A stretch of 64,000 nucleotides of DNA from Streptomyces jeddahensis (GTDB lineage: Bacteria > Actinomycetota > Actinomycetes > Streptomycetales > Streptomycetaceae), in contig NZ_LOHS01000071.1 in NCBI RefSeq assembly GCF_001642995.1, positions 62,001-126,000 on the forward strand, given 5' to 3'. How positions within the stretch are numbered: position 1 is the stretch's first letter; each line of letters opens with the position of its first letter. The notes below the pieces were generated by a model. The model made no database searches. It was not told where the DNA came from and saw nothing but the letters and a program-made list of their open reading frames with translations. This document shows positions 62,543 to 64,000 of the stretch, piece after piece. The position numbers were made by a program, and so were the translations under genes.

Positions 62543-63460
62543 ATGAACGACCAGGACAGGCCGGCACTGCCGCGCGTGGGCGTGGTGGGACTCGGGGCAA
62601 TGGGCCTCGGCATGGCCCGTAGCCTGCGGAACGGGGGCTATGACGTGGGCGTCTATGACGTGCGACCGGACGTGGCCGCGGGTTTCGCTCGTGACGGTGG
62701 GACGGCGTTCGCCTCCTCCGGTGACCTGGCGGCTGAGGTGGACGTCATGGTCAGCGTGGTGGTCAACGCGGCGCAGGTCGAGTCGGTGCTGTTCGGCGCC
62801 GACGGGGCCGCCAACCGACTCCGCCCGGGCGCTGTCTTCGTGATGTGCTCCACGGTCGACCCGGGCTGGTCCGCCGAACTCGAGGGGTGCCTGGCCGACA
62901 GGGGCGTGCTCTACCTGGACGCTCCCATCTCTGGTGGCGCGGCGCGCGCGGCGGCCGGCGAGCTCACGATGATGACGTCGGGGTCCGCGGCCGCGTACGC
63001 GGTCGCCGACCCGGTGCTGGAGGCCATGAGCAGCACGGTCTACCGCCTGGGAGCCGAGGCCGGACTCGGCTCGAAGGTCAAGATCGTGAACCAGCTGCTG
63101 GCGGGCGTGCACATCGCCGCGGCGGCCGAGGCGATGGCCCTGGGCATCCGGGCGGGTGTTCCGGCCGAGGCGCTCTACGAGGTCATCACGCACAGCGCCG
63201 GCAACTCGTGGATGTTCGAGAACCGCATGGCGCACGTGCTCGCCGGTGACTACACGCCCCTGTCCGCGGTCGACATCTTCGTCAAGGACCTGGGCCTCGT
63301 GCTCGACTCAGCCCGGCCGGAGAAGTTCCCGCTGCCGCTGGCCGCCACCGCCCACCAGATGTTCCTCCAGGCATCGGCGTCCGGTCTGGGAGCCGAGGAC
63401 GACAGCGCGGTCATCAAGATCTTCCCGGGGATCGACCTGCCCAAGCCGGCGGAGGTCTGA
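62543..63460 (+). CDS. ltnD: L-threonate dehydrogenase-like beta-hydroxyacid dehydrogenase
   Basis: 305 aa. NAD motif VGLGAMGLGMARSLRNGG, substrate loop DAPISGGAARAAAGELTMM, catalytic Lys in KVKIVNQLLAGVHIAAAAEA, and NSWMFENRMAHVLAGDYTPL. This subgroup oxidises L-threonate or D-erythronate at C2 (LtnD/DenD), feeding the DUF1537 kinase that follows 1 nt later. 2-hydroxy-3-oxopropionate reductase is the annotation often given to close relatives. GAGGAGGGG precedes the ATG. Confidence 0.86.
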   Translation: MNDQDRPALPRVGVVGLGAMGLGMARSLRNGGYDVGVYDVRPDVAAGFARDGGTAFASSGDLAAEVDVMVSVVVNAAQVESVLFGADGAANRLRPGAVFVMCSTVDPGWSAELEGCLADRGVLYLDAPISGGAARAAAGELTMMTSGSAAAYAVADPVLEAMSSTVYRLGAEAGLGSKVKIVNQLLAGVHIAAAAEAMALGIRAGVPAEALYEVITHSAGNSWMFENRMAHVLAGDYTPLSAVDIFVKDLGLVLDSARPEKFPLPLAATAHQMFLQASASGLGAEDDSAVIKIFPGIDLPKPAEV

Positions 63461-63461
63461 C

Positions 63462-64000
63462 ATGGGAATCCGACTCGGGTGCATCGCCGACGACTTCACC
63501 GGTGCCACGGACCTGGCCAACAACCTGGTGCGCGCGGGCATGCGCGTCGTCCAGCTGATCGACGTGCCGCCGGCCGGCGCTGAGCAGGCGGTGGACGCGG
63601 ACGCCGTGGTCATCGCCCTCAAGTCGCGGACCACTCCGGCCGCGGATGCCGTCGAGGCGTCGCTCCGGGCACTCGCATGGCTGCGGTCCATGGGCGCCGA
63701 GCAGATCTACTTCAAGTACTGCTCCACCTTCGACTCGACGCCGGCCGGCAACATCGGTCCGGTCACCGAGGCCCTGATGGACGCGGTGGGCACCGACTTC
63801 ACCATCGCCACGCCCGCCTTCCCCGACAACGGACGCACGGTCTTCAAGGGCCACCTCTTCGTCGGCGACGTGCTGCTCAGCGACAGCGGCATGCGCCACC
63901 ACCCGCTCACGCCGATGACCGACTCCAACCTGGTCTCCGTCCTCGGCGCGCAGACCACGCGACCGGTCGGCCTCATCGACCACACGGTCGTCGCCGACGG
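63462..64000 (+). CDS. otnK: DUF1537 four-carbon acid sugar kinase, 3' end outside window
   Basis: First 179 residues of a roughly 420-aa kinase. The N-terminal domain with CIADDFTGATDLANNLVRAG, YFKYCSTFDSTPAGNIGPVT and ATPAFPDNGRTVFKGHLFVG is the acid-sugar-binding part of the family. It would phosphorylate 3-oxo-tetronate (OtnK), or directly D-threonate or erythronate (for PdxA2). GGAGGT lies 5 nt before the ATG. An OtnC-type aldolase gene is expected beyond the right edge. Confidence 0.9.
   Translation, partial: MGIRLGCIADDFTGATDLANNLVRAGMRVVQLIDVPPAGAEQAVDADAVVIALKSRTTPAADAVEASLRALAWLRSMGAEQIYFKYCSTFDSTPAGNIGPVTEALMDAVGTDFTIATPAFPDNGRTVFKGHLFVGDVLLSDSGMRHHPLTPMTDSNLVSVLGAQTTRPVGLIDHTVVAD

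Overview
The window is high-GC actinobacterial DNA, most likely from Streptomyces or a close relative. Third codon positions are strongly G/C, GTG starts are frequent, genes are chained by ATGA/GTGA overlaps, mycothiol genes are present (S-hydroxymethyl-mycothiol dehydrogenase, MshA-type glycosyltransferase), and two copies of a repeat that I recognise from Streptomyces intergenic regions occur. No rRNA, tRNA, CRISPR array or intact insertion sequence was seen.

1-37.7 kb is a choline/glycine-betaine/one-carbon island. A choline dehydrogenase (cut by the left edge), a MetF-like reductase, betaine-aldehyde dehydrogenase and an OpuA-type betaine importer are followed by dimethylglycine oxidase 1, FolD, heterotetrameric sarcosine oxidase (SoxB, a SoxD-SoxA fusion, SoxG) and a dihydropteroate synthase. 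An IclR regulator, a second PurU, a cupin and an MFS transporter come next. Then come the operon mscR - metallo-hydrolase remnant - dimethylglycine oxidase 2 - monomeric sarcosine oxidase - Rieske betaine monooxygenase, and the operon ferredoxin reductase - GcvH-like - GlyA - SdaA - broken moaA - FdhD - MshA-like. Together they can take choline to betaine, dimethylglycine, sarcosine, glycine, serine and pyruvate. The methyl groups leave as methylene-THF (FolD, PurU, formate) or formaldehyde (mycothiol route). Eight promoters in this island share one phased operator (GTTGC, 19-bp period, second GTTGC, N7, GCAAC) next to a TTGAC -35 box; a variant overlaps the iclR start. This points to one regulon.

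37.9-42.7 kb is a decayed carbohydrate locus: a Gfo/Idh/MocA oxidoreductase, a ThuA-like protein and a GH42 beta-galactosidase stand among fragments of a solute-binding protein, a second ThuA gene and a GntR regulator.

43.0-50.3 kb holds menC divergent from menD-menB-menE-menF, the classical o-succinylbenzoate route to dihydroxynaphthoyl-CoA. This is unexpected because Streptomyces normally make menaquinone by the futalosine route. No menA, menG or menH is present in the window.

50.6-64.0 kb is a four-carbon sugar/acid-sugar catabolic locus: PdxA2, a TctCBA transporter and a GntR/FCD regulator on the minus strand; a sugar-phosphate isomerase, DhaKL-type kinase, RpiB, TpiA-like isomerase, SAF-domain oxidoreductase, shortened DASS permease, L-threonate dehydrogenase-like enzyme and a DUF1537 kinase (cut by the right edge) on the plus strand. 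A palindrome ATCC-TATW-GGRT upstream of tctC and in the gntR/isomerase intergenic region is the probable GntR operator.

A recurring feature is gene decay by internal deletion or truncation (metallo-hydrolase, moaA, an iclR copy, gntR, solute-binding protein, ThuA, DASS permease) beside many intact genes.
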